Shown: positions 8,384 to 18,082, counted from the first letter of the stretch. The stretch is 64,000 nucleotides of DNA from Bacteroidota bacterium (GCA_023429825.1 JAEZDC010000035.1:4301-68300); one strand, 5' to 3'. Numbers and translations: made by a program. The notes: generated by a model not told the origin, from the letters alone.

Positions 8384-9031
8384 ATGCCCATCATCGCTCC
8401 ATCATTATTAAGTGCTGATTTTCTGAATTTGAAAAGAGATTGCAACATGCTGAATGAAAGCCAGGCAGACTGGTTTCATTTAGATGTAATGGATGGAAGA
8501 TTTGTGCCTAACCTGAGTTTTGGATTGCCTGTGATAGAACATATAAGGAAAGCCACCAAAAAAGTTTGCGATGTACACCTGATGATCCTTGAGCCGGAGA
8601 GGTATGCAGAAGCTTTTAAAAATGCAGGAGCAGATGTACTCACTGTTCATATCGAGGCTTGTACACATTTGCATAGGAATGTGCAGCAAATAAAGAGTTT
8701 GGGAATGAAGGCCGGCGTGGCACTCAATCCGCATACACCAGTAAGCCAGTTAAGCGATATTCTTCATGATATCGATCTCGTTTGTTTGATGAGTGTGAAC
8801 CCCGGGTTCGGCGGACAAAAGTTTATCGAGTTCACTTTGGAGAAAACAAAGCAATTACGAAAAATGATCTCTGATAAAGGACTAAATGTTCATATCGAAA
8901 TTGATGGGGGAGTTACGGTTGAAAATGCACCTGCTATTCTCTCGGCTGGCGCCGACGTGCTGGTGGCAGGCAATACCGTATTTAAATCCACAGATCCTAC
9001 AGCCACCATAGCCAAATTGAAGGCGCTTTAA
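8384..9031 (+). CDS. rpe: Ribulose-phosphate 3-epimerase
   Basis: A 215-residue TIM-barrel enzyme that interconverts D-ribulose 5-phosphate and D-xylulose 5-phosphate in the pentose phosphate pathway. It keeps all family signatures: 'APSLLSADF' with the substrate serine near residue 7, 'WFHLDVMDGRFVPNLSFG' with metal-binding His and Asp at about 32-36, 'CDVHLMI' at about 64-70, 'LMSVNPGFGGQKFI' at about 136-149, and 'EIDGGV' with the catalytic Asp at about 175. Length is normal. The upstream stretch 8261-8383 is low-complexity (CAACCTG-like) without a gene. Confidence 0.97.
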   Translation: MPIIAPSLLSADFLNLKRDCNMLNESQADWFHLDVMDGRFVPNLSFGLPVIEHIRKATKKVCDVHLMILEPERYAEAFKNAGADVLTVHIEACTHLHRNVQQIKSLGMKAGVALNPHTPVSQLSDILHDIDLVCLMSVNPGFGGQKFIEFTLEKTKQLRKMISDKGLNVHIEIDGGVTVENAPAILSAGADVLVAGNTVFKSTDPTATIAKLKAL

Positions 9032-9085
9032 TCTCTTATATGTTTAAAACTTGTTGTAGGACGGCACAAGTCGTCCAAATTTGCA

Positions 9086-9310
9086 TTGAAACACCTGAAG
9101 TGCGTATAGAAATATGCGAAGAGCGCATAAAATAATGCGAAGTGTGCAAGAAACCATGCTAAACTCGCATGATAATGGCTGAAGGGCGTTTGGCAATAGT
9201 CGAAGTGCGTACAGAAACAGTCAAAGAGTAAATGGAAATGGTCAAAGCATGCATGAAACCAGTTGAATCAAGCACGACAACAGGCAAAGGGCGCATGAAA
9301 GGTGGAGCTG
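9086..9310. repeat. Degenerate tandem array A, exact 21-bp period, about 10 units
   Basis: A GAAG-like tetramer (GAAG, AAAG, TAAA or GAAT) recurs at 9097, 9118, 9139, 9160, 9181, 9202, 9223, 9244, 9265 and 9286, that is every 21 bp without a slip. Around it a weak consensus of the form AAnnnTCGAAGTGCGTACA can be read. Units differ by substitutions only. No frame is open through the array on either strand. It fills the gap between the epimerase gene and the terminator of the next gene, and is related to arrays at 19.5-19.8 and 30.6-30.7 kb. Confidence 0.75.
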
Positions 9311-9328
9311 GGAACTTATAGATAAAAA

Positions 9329-9352
9329 AAACCCCTCCAGGAGGAGGGGTTT
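9329..9352 (-). terminator. Rho-independent terminator of the T9SS cargo gene
   Basis: Stem AAACCCCTCC/GGAGGGGTTT (9329-9338 with 9343-9352), followed on the minus strand by an eight-T tract. Confidence 0.85.
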
Positions 9353-9373
9353 CAACTTATTGATCAAAAAAGC

Positions 9374-10684
9374 TTATTGTTTTACAAACTGCTTAGTTGT
9401 TTTTACACCATTGCTTTCAAATACCGCCATATAAGAACCAGGAGTAAGTTTGGTAGCACTGATAGTAGTCTGGATAGATTCTTCAGCCACATTCACCATT
9501 AACACCTGCTTACCGGTAAGATCAAGAATTCTTACTACGGCACCCTTTTCACCTTTTCCATGTTGAATGGTGAGGCTGGTAGTCACAGGGTTTGGAAATA
9601 CATTAATTACTACAGATGATTTATTAGTTACAGGAACCACATCGCTGTATTTGAATGCACCATCTTTATCCATCATCTTCAAACGATAGTATCCAACACC
9701 TGGTAAAGGTTTAGCATCGCTGAAAGAATATGTATTGCTTGTTGCAGCTTTTGCATCCACATTGCCGATACTGCTGAATGATTGTCCGTTAGCGCTTCTT
9801 TCAACAGAGAATCCTTTTACGTTTACTTCGTTGGTTGTTGTCCATTCAACACCTACTGAACCTTTTGATAGGGCGGCTTTGAAAGAAGTGAGAGATAAAG
9901 GGAGAGGAGCATTAGTCCAACCCGTACCAGCTCTTACGCCATCTAATTGAGCTGTGGGTGACCCGGAAGCATCTTGTCTAAAAATAACAGAGGCAATAGA
10001 AGTGGGTTCAGTGGAAGATGTCCAGTTTGTATTGGTAATATTAGGACTTGGTTCTGTTGTAGTGAGAGTAGGATTTATAAACAATGCAACTTCATCATTA
10101 GCGCTCCCGGCTATAAATGTATATTTCAAAACAACAAGATGCGTCGTATTAATTGGCAGTTCTGTTGTAGAATAATTAACAGTTGATGCCGAACCGTTTC
10201 TTAAACCCAACACAAAAGTACCTGCTGTAACTCCCTGTCTAATTACTAAACGCCCAATGTAAGATGTACTGGTTGAGGTTGGTGCAAAAGCTGCTAGATA
10301 TGTTCCAGCAGCATCACCACCTGCAGCTACTAACCCGCTAGTTGTAGTTACATTAATCAAAAAAGAAAAATATACACTACCACTTGTTTGGCTAGCAAAC
10401 GATCTTCTAACATCTTCACCGGCTCCACTTGTAATCTCAATTTTATTTGTTCCTGCGGAAGCTCCGCCATATCCAGAATAAGTCAATCCACCAGATGTAA
10501 CGGATATATAAGGTGCATTTCCAGAGACGTAAGTCCATATACCTCCGCTCACATTAGCTCCTGTATTATTACCTGCGGTTAATTGACCGGTTGTATAATT
10601 GAAATCCTCTGAGAACAAATCAAGTCCCTGAGCATTTGCAAAAGAGACAGAAATAATAGCAATCAGTGTAAAAATTTTCTTCAT
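9374..10684 (-). CDS. T9SS type A sorting domain-containing secreted protein
   Basis: From the ATG at 10684 the protein has 436 residues: a signal peptide ending near 'ANAQ' (residue 19), a Ser/Thr/Gly-rich jelly-roll-like region (about 25-260), a fibronectin-like segment ('SLTSFKAALSKGSVGVEWTT' to 'GVGYYRLKMMDKDG', about 262-350), and a C-terminal T9SS type A sorting domain. That domain contains 'INVFPNPVTTSLTIQ' and ends 'GVKTTKQFVKQ' with the usual basic tail. It should be exported by the type IX system and attached to the cell surface. No enzymatic motif is seen; adhesion or matrix roles are possible but unproven. A TTG seven codons upstream is rejected because it would precede the signal peptide. 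Confidence 0.9.
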   Translation of the reverse strand: MKKIFTLIAIISVSFANAQGLDLFSEDFNYTTGQLTAGNNTGANVSGGIWTYVSGNAPYISVTSGGLTYSGYGGASAGTNKIEITSGAGEDVRRSFASQTSGSVYFSFLINVTTTSGLVAAGGDAAGTYLAAFAPTSTSTSYIGRLVIRQGVTAGTFVLGLRNGSASTVNYSTTELPINTTHLVVLKYTFIAGSANDEVALFINPTLTTTEPSPNITNTNWTSSTEPTSIASVIFRQDASGSPTAQLDGVRAGTGWTNAPLPLSLTSFKAALSKGSVGVEWTTTNEVNVKGFSVERSANGQSFSSIGNVDAKAATSNTYSFSDAKPLPGVGYYRLKMMDKDGAFKYSDVVPVTNKSSVVINVFPNPVTTSLTIQHGKGEKGAVVRILDLTGKQVLMVNVAEESIQTTISATKLTPGSYMAVFESNGVKTTKQFVKQ

Positions 10685-10801
10685 AATTTCTAGTTTACTC
10701 TGCAAATATTACGTTTTTAACCTGATTTAAACATTGACGCAAATTTTTTAATACAGAGTTTTTTTAAATGCAATTAGTATTTTGAGCGCCAATAGGTTTT
10801 C

Positions 10802-13294
10802 ATGCGACTTTTTATACTGCTTTTTCTTTTCCCTTTCTTCTCTTTAGCTCAGAAAACGGCTTCCGTTTCAGGCGTTGTGCTCAATGAAGACGACCGACCT
10901 GTGGTTGGAGTGAATATCGTTTTGTTGGGAAAAGGATTGATATCCACTACGAACGATTCGGGTTTTTTTCAAATAACCGTTCCTTCTAATAAAAGCATTG
11001 CGCTGGTCTTTTCTTTTGCGGGGTTGAGCACCGTGCAAAAGAATATGTATCTCCAGCAGGGAGAATCGGAAAGTATAACGGTGAAGATGAAGCCTTTTTC
11101 CGGCGAGTTGGAAGAAGTGACCGTGAAAGATCAACGGGATAGACGAGAGGTAGGGAGGGTAACGATCGATCCAACTAAAACGGAAGTAAATCCTGCACCG
11201 ATCACAGGGATTGAGCAACTCATTAAAATATTTGTTGGAAGCAATAATGAACTCACCTCGCAATATTCTGTTCGTGGCGGCAGCTATGATGAGAACCTGA
11301 TCTATGTGAACGATTTTGAAGTATTTCGTCCATACCTGGTTAGAAACGGTCAGCAGGAAGGGTTGAGCTTTATTAATCCTGATCTCACCAGCGGTGTGAA
11401 ATTCTATAACGGGGGCTTCCAGGCGAAATATGGTGATAAGCTTAGTTCTGTATTGGACATCACTTATCGCAAGCCGGTAAAGTTTGGCGGATCATTGCAT
11501 CTGGGTATACTCGAACAGGCTGTGCATCTTGAAGGAACTTCATCTAACAAAAGATTTACTTACCTGTTGGGTTTAAGAAACAGAAGCAATAGAAACTTAC
11601 TTAGCAGCCAGGAAACAAAAGGAAACTATATTCCATCGTCGAGTGACTTACAGGGTTTGCTTACGTATCAATTGAATAAGAAATGGCAGGTTGAATTACT
11701 TGCTAATGTTTCTCAAACAAAATTCACTTTGTTCCCTGAAGAGAGCAAACTTTCTTCTGCTGTGTTTTCTCCATTATTCACCGCTAATCTTGCAATGGAT
11801 ATTTATTTTGAAGGGCAGGAGCGAGATCAATACCAGACAAACTTTATCGGGTTATCAGCCATCAACGCTGTTACAAAAGACCTGAAGCTGAAATGGATGC
11901 TAAGCCGGTTTTCTAATAATGAGGAAGAGAATATAGATATAACAGGAGCCTATCTTTTTGGTGAGCGGGATTTTGATCGCAACCAGGCTAGCTATGGATT
12001 GATTGTAAATCCATTGGGTGCAGGTGTATTTCAAAACTATGCAAGAAACAGGTTGAATATAGATGTATGGAATGCATCGCATAAAGGCAGCCTGGATAAA
12101 GGAAATCACTTCCTGCAATGGGGGCAAAGTTTTGAGCGCCAAATCATCACTGATAAACTGCATGAATGGGAATACAATGACTCAGCAGGTTATTCACTTC
12201 CATATAATCCTTCTTTTCTTGCATTGCACAAAACTCTAAATGGTAAGGCTGATATTGAAGCAACCCGTTTAACCGGTTATTTCCAGGATAACATTCAGTT
12301 CAGGGATTCGTCTGATTTTATTTTACAGGCGGGGCTTCGGTATAATTACAATACACTCAACAAAGAATTTTTGCTTTCACCCCGAATTGGGGTTTCATTC
12401 ATTCCTAAGAAATGGAAAAGAGATGTAGTGGTTAAAACTGCGGCAGGATTATACCATCAACCTCCTTTTTACAGAGAGATGAGAAGATATGATGGAACGA
12501 TCAATACTCAACTTAAGTCGCAGAAAAGTTTCCAGGCCAGTGCAGGACTCGATTATAATTTTAAAATGTTAGGAAGGCCGGCAAGAATACAAACAGAAGC
12601 TTATTACAAATCGATGAGTGATGTTGTGCCGTATGATGTAGACAATGTGCGCCTCAGGTATTTTGGTGAGAATGCAGCAAAGGCATACGCCACAGGTATA
12701 GAGGCGAGATTATTTGGCGAGTTTGTTCCTGACGCAGAAAGCTGGATCAGCATTGGTTTTATGAAAACAAAAGAAGACCTTGAAGGGGATCATTACTATC
12801 GTTATAAGAATGCTGCCGGTGACTTCATTGATGCAAGCAGTACGGATAAAATACCTGCAGACAGTGTTCGCTTTGACGTTGGCGCTGTTCGCCGTCCAAC
12901 AGATCGCATGATCACTTTTGGAATGTTCTTCCAGGATTATCTCAGTACCAATAAAAATTTCCGCGTATATCTTAATACTTTGTATGGCAGCAATCTCCCT
13001 TACAACATTCCAGGAAATGCACGTTACAGGAATGCGCTTGTAATTGATCCTTACATCAGAGTTGATCTTGGCTTAAGTGCTTTATTACTTGATCCTGACA
13101 AAGGGAACCGCAGAAGCCATTCACCATTCAGAAATTTCAAAAGCATCTGGGCCAGCCTGGAAATATTCAATCTTATTGATCGCCCTAATACAATTAGTTA
13201 CCTGATGGTGAAGGATTTTTCGAATAATGTATTTACAATGCCCAATCGTTTAACGCCACGGCTTTTGAATCTGAAACTCGTAGCGAAGTGGTAG
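10802..13294 (+). CDS. TonB-dependent receptor with carboxypeptidase-like N-terminal domain
   Basis: An 830-residue outer-membrane receptor. It has a signal peptide (to about residue 16), a carboxypeptidase regulatory-like beta-sandwich ('VSGVVLNEDDRPVVGVNIVL', about 23-95), a plug domain ('QYSVRGGSYDENLIYVNDFE', about 154-173), and a beta-barrel reaching the C-terminal aromatic strand 'LNLKLVAKW'. It lacks SusC signatures and has no SusD-like partner nearby, so a glycan is not implied; the imported substrate is unknown. Energy would come from TonB-ExbBD. It stands alone as a transcription unit, and the bestrophin-like gene converges on it with 15 bp between. Confidence 0.9.
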   Translation: MRLFILLFLFPFFSLAQKTASVSGVVLNEDDRPVVGVNIVLLGKGLISTTNDSGFFQITVPSNKSIALVFSFAGLSTVQKNMYLQQGESESITVKMKPFSGELEEVTVKDQRDRREVGRVTIDPTKTEVNPAPITGIEQLIKIFVGSNNELTSQYSVRGGSYDENLIYVNDFEVFRPYLVRNGQQEGLSFINPDLTSGVKFYNGGFQAKYGDKLSSVLDITYRKPVKFGGSLHLGILEQAVHLEGTSSNKRFTYLLGLRNRSNRNLLSSQETKGNYIPSSSDLQGLLTYQLNKKWQVELLANVSQTKFTLFPEESKLSSAVFSPLFTANLAMDIYFEGQERDQYQTNFIGLSAINAVTKDLKLKWMLSRFSNNEEENIDITGAYLFGERDFDRNQASYGLIVNPLGAGVFQNYARNRLNIDVWNASHKGSLDKGNHFLQWGQSFERQIITDKLHEWEYNDSAGYSLPYNPSFLALHKTLNGKADIEATRLTGYFQDNIQFRDSSDFILQAGLRYNYNTLNKEFLLSPRIGVSFIPKKWKRDVVVKTAAGLYHQPPFYREMRRYDGTINTQLKSQKSFQASAGLDYNFKMLGRPARIQTEAYYKSMSDVVPYDVDNVRLRYFGENAAKAYATGIEARLFGEFVPDAESWISIGFMKTKEDLEGDHYYRYKNAAGDFIDASSTDKIPADSVRFDVGAVRRPTDRMITFGMFFQDYLSTNKNFRVYLNTLYGSNLPYNIPGNARYRNALVIDPYIRVDLGLSALLLDPDKGNRRSHSPFRNFKSIWASLEIFNLIDRPNTISYLMVKDFSNNVFTMPNRLTPRLLNLKLVAKW

Positions 13295-13309
13295 GTTCTT
13301 ACCGAACGA

Positions 13310-14191
13310 TCAATTCATGATATCCTTCACATTCCTATTTATTGTTTCAGCAAGGCGTTGCATAGGCAGGTCGTTAGAATCTTTTCCAAAAGGTTCTTCA
13401 ATTTCTTCAGCGATCAGTTCAAGACTGGCCAATACATAGAAGATAAAAGCAACTACGGGGATAGCTATTAAACCTAACGATATCACTAACCCAAAAGGTA
13501 GTGTGATCACATAGAGGAATATGAACTTTTTAATAAAAGCACTGTATGAATAGGGGATTGGCGTATTCTTGATCCGTTCACAGGCGCCACAGATATCCAA
13601 CAGTGATTTCAATTCTTCGTTTAAAATGATCAATTGATCTCCGGTGATCTTTTGATCTCTGTAAAGCAGGTTTACTTTCGTGAACAATAAACCTGCAACC
13701 TGGTTAGGTATATGTTTATTTCTATCGAAATTGGGGATCTCAGGATGCGGCGCTTCATCTAACGACCATTTTGTTTCTTCTGATTGTAAATGAGCTTTCA
13801 GTGCAAATGCAAATTCGGGTATGATCTGTTTAAAGAATCTTCTTTCTTTATCATCATCATTATCCAGGATCGCATTTAATTTAATTGCGAGGTTTCTACT
13901 GTTGTTCACCAACGACCCCCATAACTTTCTTCCTTCCCACCACCTGTCATACGCAGTGTTGGTTCTAAAAACGAGTAACATCGAAATAGCAAATCCTAAC
14001 AAACTGTGCAGTATGGTTATGTTCTTTGCATGGCTGCTATCTCCCCATTTTAAATACCTGGTTTCGAGGTAATGAACGCCCCAGGTATAGAAACATATAA
14101 AGACGATCAATGGCAACAATTTCCTGAACGTATCTGCCTTGTGAAAATTGAAAATGAAGAGAAACCAGTCTTTGGGGTTATAGCTGATCAT
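13310..14191 (-). CDS. Bestrophin-family ion channel
   Basis: This 293-residue membrane protein belongs to the bestrophin/UPF0187 family. The diagnostic N-terminal 'FRTNTAYDRWWEGRKLWG' (about residues 76-93) and the C-terminal 'EEIEEPFGKDSNDLP' (about 263-277), the gate and calcium-clasp region in characterised homologues, are both present. Four membrane helices are predicted (about 22-42, 58-76, 205-230 and 235-255). Bacterial homologues form pentameric channels; ion selectivity cannot be deduced here. It is 29 bp downstream of the fructosamine kinase-like gene on the same strand, so the two probably share a transcript although no functional link is obvious. Confidence 0.88.
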   Translation of the reverse strand: MISYNPKDWFLFIFNFHKADTFRKLLPLIVFICFYTWGVHYLETRYLKWGDSSHAKNITILHSLLGFAISMLLVFRTNTAYDRWWEGRKLWGSLVNNSRNLAIKLNAILDNDDDKERRFFKQIIPEFAFALKAHLQSEETKWSLDEAPHPEIPNFDRNKHIPNQVAGLLFTKVNLLYRDQKITGDQLIILNEELKSLLDICGACERIKNTPIPYSYSAFIKKFIFLYVITLPFGLVISLGLIAIPVVAFIFYVLASLELIAEEIEEPFGKDSNDLPMQRLAETINRNVKDIMN

Positions 14192-14220
14192 GTGTGCAAA
14201 GTAATATCATACAATCGCTT

Positions 14221-15081
14221 TCAGGAAAACCTGTTTAAAATATTCCTGACACTATGTTGATAATGTCCTCCGAATAATATTAAATGCACCAGCAACGGGT
14301 ATAATTGAGTGAGGGGAATTCTTTCTTTCCATCTTTTCTGAAGTGGATAAGCCTCATTGTAAAAATCGTAAAAGCTATTATCAAAGCCGCCGAAGAGTAA
14401 TGTCATTCCAATATCCATCTCCCTATGTCCGTAGTAAACAGCAGGATCATAGATCACTGCTTTCCCTTCGTTATTCACCATGAAATTCCCACTCCATAAA
14501 TCCCCATGCAATAGGGAAGAAGGTTCTTCAGGAAAAAGTTCATTGAATTTGTTGCAAATAATTTCTGCCAGCTTAATGTCTTTGCTTTCGCACTTCTGTT
14601 GATCAAATGCGATTCGCATTAACGGTAGTACTCGCTGTGCTGCGTAAAATTCACTCCAGGTACTGTGCGGCTTATTCCGCTGAGGTAATGAGCCAATGTA
14701 GTTGTCTTCTTGAAGTCCGAATACTTCGTTAGTGTTTTTATGCAATGATGCTAATTCAAAAGCAAATTGTTTCCAGAAGCCGGGACTAACATTCCCTTTC
14801 GCAATACATTCCATCACCAAGTAAATATTCTCTTCAAAATTTCCATGGATCAAAGGCTTTGGAAGTAGGATACTATCTGCTGATCTAAGCAAATGTAATC
14901 CATTGAACTCCTTTTCAAACATGTCTGCTTTGGTCTTTCTATTAACTTTTACAAAGAGCGAATCTTTATTAGTATCAATGATGTAAGTTTCATTAATATC
15001 TCCACCATATACCTGTTTAATGGTTCTGAATTCGTATTCAGGAAATCGATTTTGAAGATGTACTGACAAAGCCTTGTCCAT
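14221..15081 (-). CDS. Fructosamine kinase family protein
   Basis: The 286-residue protein has the protein-kinase-like fold of the fructosamine kinase/aminoglycoside phosphotransferase group. The glycine-rich N-terminal part contains 'VYGGDINETYIID' and the ATP lysine in 'LFVKVN'. The catalytic loop is 'LLHGDLWSGNF' at about 197-207 (Asp201), and the metal aspartate is in 'IYDPAVYYGHREMDIGMT' at about 217-234, both typical of fructosamine kinases. These enzymes phosphorylate ketosamines on glycated proteins or small molecules, leading to deglycation. The bacterial substrate is not certain. The gene is followed by the bestrophin-like gene. Confidence 0.88.
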   Translation of the reverse strand: MDKALSVHLQNRFPEYEFRTIKQVYGGDINETYIIDTNKDSLFVKVNRKTKADMFEKEFNGLHLLRSADSILLPKPLIHGNFEENIYLVMECIAKGNVSPGFWKQFAFELASLHKNTNEVFGLQEDNYIGSLPQRNKPHSTWSEFYAAQRVLPLMRIAFDQQKCESKDIKLAEIICNKFNELFPEEPSSLLHGDLWSGNFMVNNEGKAVIYDPAVYYGHREMDIGMTLLFGGFDNSFYDFYNEAYPLQKRWKERIPLTQLYPLLVHLILFGGHYQHSVRNILNRFS

Positions 15082-15108
15082 AAAGTGAAATTAGTATCCA
15101 GATAAAAA

Positions 15109-15129
15109 AAGCCCCGTAAATAGGGGCTT
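15109..15129 (-). terminator. Rho-independent terminator of the metal module
   Basis: Stem AAGCCCC/GGGGCTT (15109-15115 with 15123-15129), followed on the minus strand by a T tract. It closes the HYC_CC_PP / HMA-TonB receptor / HMA transcription unit. Confidence 0.8.
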
Positions 15130-15134
15130 AATGT

Positions 15135-15491
15135 TTATTGTTTGGCTTCAACTTTTTTTCTTTCATATTTACAGCATCCATGAAGTTTATTGTACACTTC
15201 ATCAGGCGCAGTAAACTTTTCCGTATCATGTCCTACTGAAGCTACTTTCTTTTGAATAGCTTCAATATTTGTTTTAGCAGCATCATACTTAACTAAAAGG
15301 ATCTGTGTTTCAGAATCCCAACTAGCATTGGTTACACCGGCCAGCTTTGCAGCTTTTTCAATCCTGTTTTGGCACATACCGCAGTTGCCGTAAACTTTAA
15401 TGCTGTCTGTTTTTTCTTGTGCGAATGTGTTAATGCTGATCATTGCAAAAAATACCAGCATTGCAGATTTGAATGTTTTCATATTTTTCAT
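15135..15491 (-). CDS. Secreted heavy-metal-associated (HMA) domain protein
   Basis: A 118-residue protein with a signal peptide (cleavage near 'TFAQ', residue 25) and one HMA domain carrying the metal site 'GNCGMCQNRIEKA' (CxxC at about 37-40). The C-terminal extension has a second cysteine pair in 'YNKLHGCCKY'. The fold binds a soft metal, usually Cu(I), between the CxxC cysteines. It lies 9 bp downstream of a TonB receptor whose own N-terminus is a near-copy of this domain, so a periplasmic copper-carrier role is the simplest reading. An alternative start three codons downstream (15482) is equally possible. Confidence 0.87.
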   Translation of the reverse strand: MKNMKTFKSAMLVFFAMISINTFAQEKTDSIKVYGNCGMCQNRIEKAAKLAGVTNASWDSETQILLVKYDAAKTNIEAIQKKVASVGHDTEKFTAPDEVYNKLHGCCKYERKKVEAKQ

Positions 15492-15500
15492 TTATAATTT

Positions 15501-18038
15501 TTATTTGATCTTAAATCTGAATCCCGCATAGATCAATCTTCCGCTTACCGGCCCCCATATCATCGCAGCATCAAAGTGCTGGCTGAAAGGTTGATCAGGT
15601 GAAAGGATCGCATGTTCCTGCATATAGTTGGTAAGATTTTCTCCGCCAAGATAAAGTTCCAGGTTTTTGTTTTTACCAAGTTCTTTACTCACCTGTGCAT
15701 TCATTGTAACATAATCGGGTGATGTAGTTGGAAATGCAGGGTGCCCAGGGCTATTGATCGTTACCGGAACTCGTTTGTTACCGATATAATTTACTGTATA
15801 ATCAAATTTCCATCCTGATATTTCATATCCAAGATTAGCGAATGCTCTATGTGCTGCAGTGAATGGCTTCTGCAATAGCACGTTGTTATATGTCTGCTTT
15901 ACATCAAACCAACGATAGGCAAGTCTTACGTCAAGATTCTTTACCGGCGTTGTATTCAACTCAGCCTGTAAACTATTCGAATAAGATTTACCCTGTAGAT
16001 TATAGAACTTTAAAAAATGAGGTGTTTCAAGATCAACTACTACCTGGTTTGTAAAATCATTCCGGAAAAAATCAATAGCAAAGCTTGCTTCTCTTCCAAA
16101 TAATTTGAGTTTTTGATCAATAGTTATTCCTTTATTCCACGCAATTTCAGGATCCAATCCATAAGCTTTTCCAGCAGATGCATTAACAATGCTGATATTT
16201 CTAGCACTCACCATTGTACCCATATTCTCTGCAAAGATGTTAGCCGTTCTTTGCCCACGACCTGCACTTAAACGAATGGTGGTTCCCGAAACAGGTTCAT
16301 AGCGAACATGCAATCTGGGAGTGGCGAACCAACCGAAGAGATTGTTATGATCAGCACGAATACCTGCGATCAGGTTGAATTTCTCATTCATCGTATAGGT
16401 GTATTCGAAGAATGCACCCGGAACAATTTCATTTCGTTTGAAGTTCTGAGTTTTATATTGTTCATTATACGTATCTGCGATAAAACTTATTCCTGCTCTG
16501 TACTTATGATCTGTGGTACCGATGATATCCTGGAATATGAGATTAGAATAAAAGTTCTTTTGTCTTGCGTTATAAGTGGTCAAGCCAAAATAACTGTCTT
16601 GTTTGTGATCAAATGCAGACAACTGCAATCCGATACTTCTAAACTTTTTACCGGGAAACAAATAGCCGATCTTTGCAAAAGCTTCATAGCGATCTGTATT
16701 AATTCCAAGTCCATAATGTTGGGTGGTAAGTTTATGATCTTCTGTAAAATCAACTTCACCGCCAACTCTTCTGTCTGTCAGGAGTTTTATTCCAAACTGG
16801 CTTTCTAGTCCTGATGTACTTTGATAATTCCAGCGGTTAACTAAACTAAATTGATTTCCTGTTGGGAGATCCCTGAAACCATCATGGTTCTGATCTGCTT
16901 TGGTATACTGAAAATTATCGTGAAGCAATAAGGCGGAAGACCAATTATCATCCAGCTGTTTAGTAAGATTGAGATTAATATCCGTTCTACCCATATTGTT
17001 TACATATCCATTCGCAAAAAGGCGTTCACTGTTCTCTGGCTTTTTCAATTCCACGTTTATTTGTCCGGCTATACTTTCAAATCCATTAACAACAGAACCG
17101 GTTCCTTTACTCAACTGCATGCTTTCAATCCAGGGGCCTGCAACACTGTTTAACCCGAGTGGTGTAGCAATACCACGAGGACCGGGAAGATTTTCAATCG
17201 TTAACTGCGTGTAGTTACCGGATAAACCGAGTAACTGAATCTGCTTCGCACCTGTAACTGCGTCGCTGTAAGAAACATCAACAGAAGGATTGGTCTCAAA
17301 ACTCTCGCTGAGGTTACAACACGCAGCCTTAAGTAGCTCCTTTGAGGTAATGTTCATAGTACGAACTGCACTTTGTGTATTAACGAACGTGGATCTTCTT
17401 TGTCTTGACTTAACAGTAACATTAGCAAGTTGACCGTTAGGTGCCAGAACAATCTGTAATTCGTTATTACCGGATGTTTCAATTGTATCCTGCCTGAAGC
17501 CTGTATAACTGATGAGAAGTTTAGTTATGCCTTCAACAGGTGGAATGGAAAATGAGCCGTGTATATTCGTTACAGTACCTTTTGAAGTACCTAACCACAA
17601 TATGCTAGCTCCAGAAAGAGGAAGGAAATTACCTTTCTTATCTTCTGAAAGCACTACACCGTTAACGTTTCCATCTTCTATGTGATCTTCTTCAGTTTTA
17701 GTTCCACCGCGGTATAAGCAGCATTCAGGCAAAGCTTTATACACTTCATCATTAGCTTTCTTCAATTCCGTATCATGGCCTATTTCTGCCATTTTAGAAT
17801 GAATATCCTCAGCCTTTAATAATGCAGGATCGTAAGTAACGGTGAGGGTTTTGGTCTTAAGATCCCACCTAGCAGCAGATATCCCTTTTATCTTAATTGA
17901 TTTTTCGATTCTTGTTTTGCACATACCACATTCACCCTCAACTTTCAAACGAATGGTGGTATCTGTTTGTGCAAATGCCGGCTGCGTGATGCAGATAATT
18001 ATTATAGCCAGCAATGTTTTAAATGTATTCATGTTCAT
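15501..18038 (-). CDS. TonB-dependent receptor with N-terminal HMA metal-binding domain
   Basis: This 845-residue protein combines, in order: a signal peptide (to about residue 23), an HMA domain with 'GECGMCKTRIEKS' (CxxC near 37-40) and the cysteine pair 'ALPECCLY' near 105, a carboxypeptidase-like domain (about 125-210), a plug ('VTGAKQIQLLGLSGNYTQL', about 260-280, with a preceding 'AACCNLSES'), and a barrel ending 'RLIYAGFRFKIK'. Fusing a soft-metal domain to a TonB receptor suggests import of a metal or metal complex, most likely copper. The genes before (HYC_CC_PP) and after (HMA protein) are also cysteine-rich and exported. ATGs at 18038 and 18032 are both usable. Confidence 0.88.
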   Translation of the reverse strand: MNMNTFKTLLAIIIICITQPAFAQTDTTIRLKVEGECGMCKTRIEKSIKIKGISAARWDLKTKTLTVTYDPALLKAEDIHSKMAEIGHDTELKKANDEVYKALPECCLYRGGTKTEEDHIEDGNVNGVVLSEDKKGNFLPLSGASILWLGTSKGTVTNIHGSFSIPPVEGITKLLISYTGFRQDTIETSGNNELQIVLAPNGQLANVTVKSRQRRSTFVNTQSAVRTMNITSKELLKAACCNLSESFETNPSVDVSYSDAVTGAKQIQLLGLSGNYTQLTIENLPGPRGIATPLGLNSVAGPWIESMQLSKGTGSVVNGFESIAGQINVELKKPENSERLFANGYVNNMGRTDINLNLTKQLDDNWSSALLLHDNFQYTKADQNHDGFRDLPTGNQFSLVNRWNYQSTSGLESQFGIKLLTDRRVGGEVDFTEDHKLTTQHYGLGINTDRYEAFAKIGYLFPGKKFRSIGLQLSAFDHKQDSYFGLTTYNARQKNFYSNLIFQDIIGTTDHKYRAGISFIADTYNEQYKTQNFKRNEIVPGAFFEYTYTMNEKFNLIAGIRADHNNLFGWFATPRLHVRYEPVSGTTIRLSAGRGQRTANIFAENMGTMVSARNISIVNASAGKAYGLDPEIAWNKGITIDQKLKLFGREASFAIDFFRNDFTNQVVVDLETPHFLKFYNLQGKSYSNSLQAELNTTPVKNLDVRLAYRWFDVKQTYNNVLLQKPFTAAHRAFANLGYEISGWKFDYTVNYIGNKRVPVTINSPGHPAFPTTSPDYVTMNAQVSKELGKNKNLELYLGGENLTNYMQEHAILSPDQPFSQHFDAAMIWGPVSGRLIYAGFRFKIK

Positions 18039-18082
18039 GTATTGGTATTAGGGATAAGATGTCTTCTTTACGAAGCATCCTA

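Noticed and set aside
9100..9290. Coding heptapeptide repeat in array A
   Set aside because: All six frames contain stop codons within the array, and no start or ribosome site is seen.
9086..9310. CRISPR array
   Set aside because: No constant repeat with unique spacers: units are 21 bp, contiguous and degenerate, and no cas genes are near.
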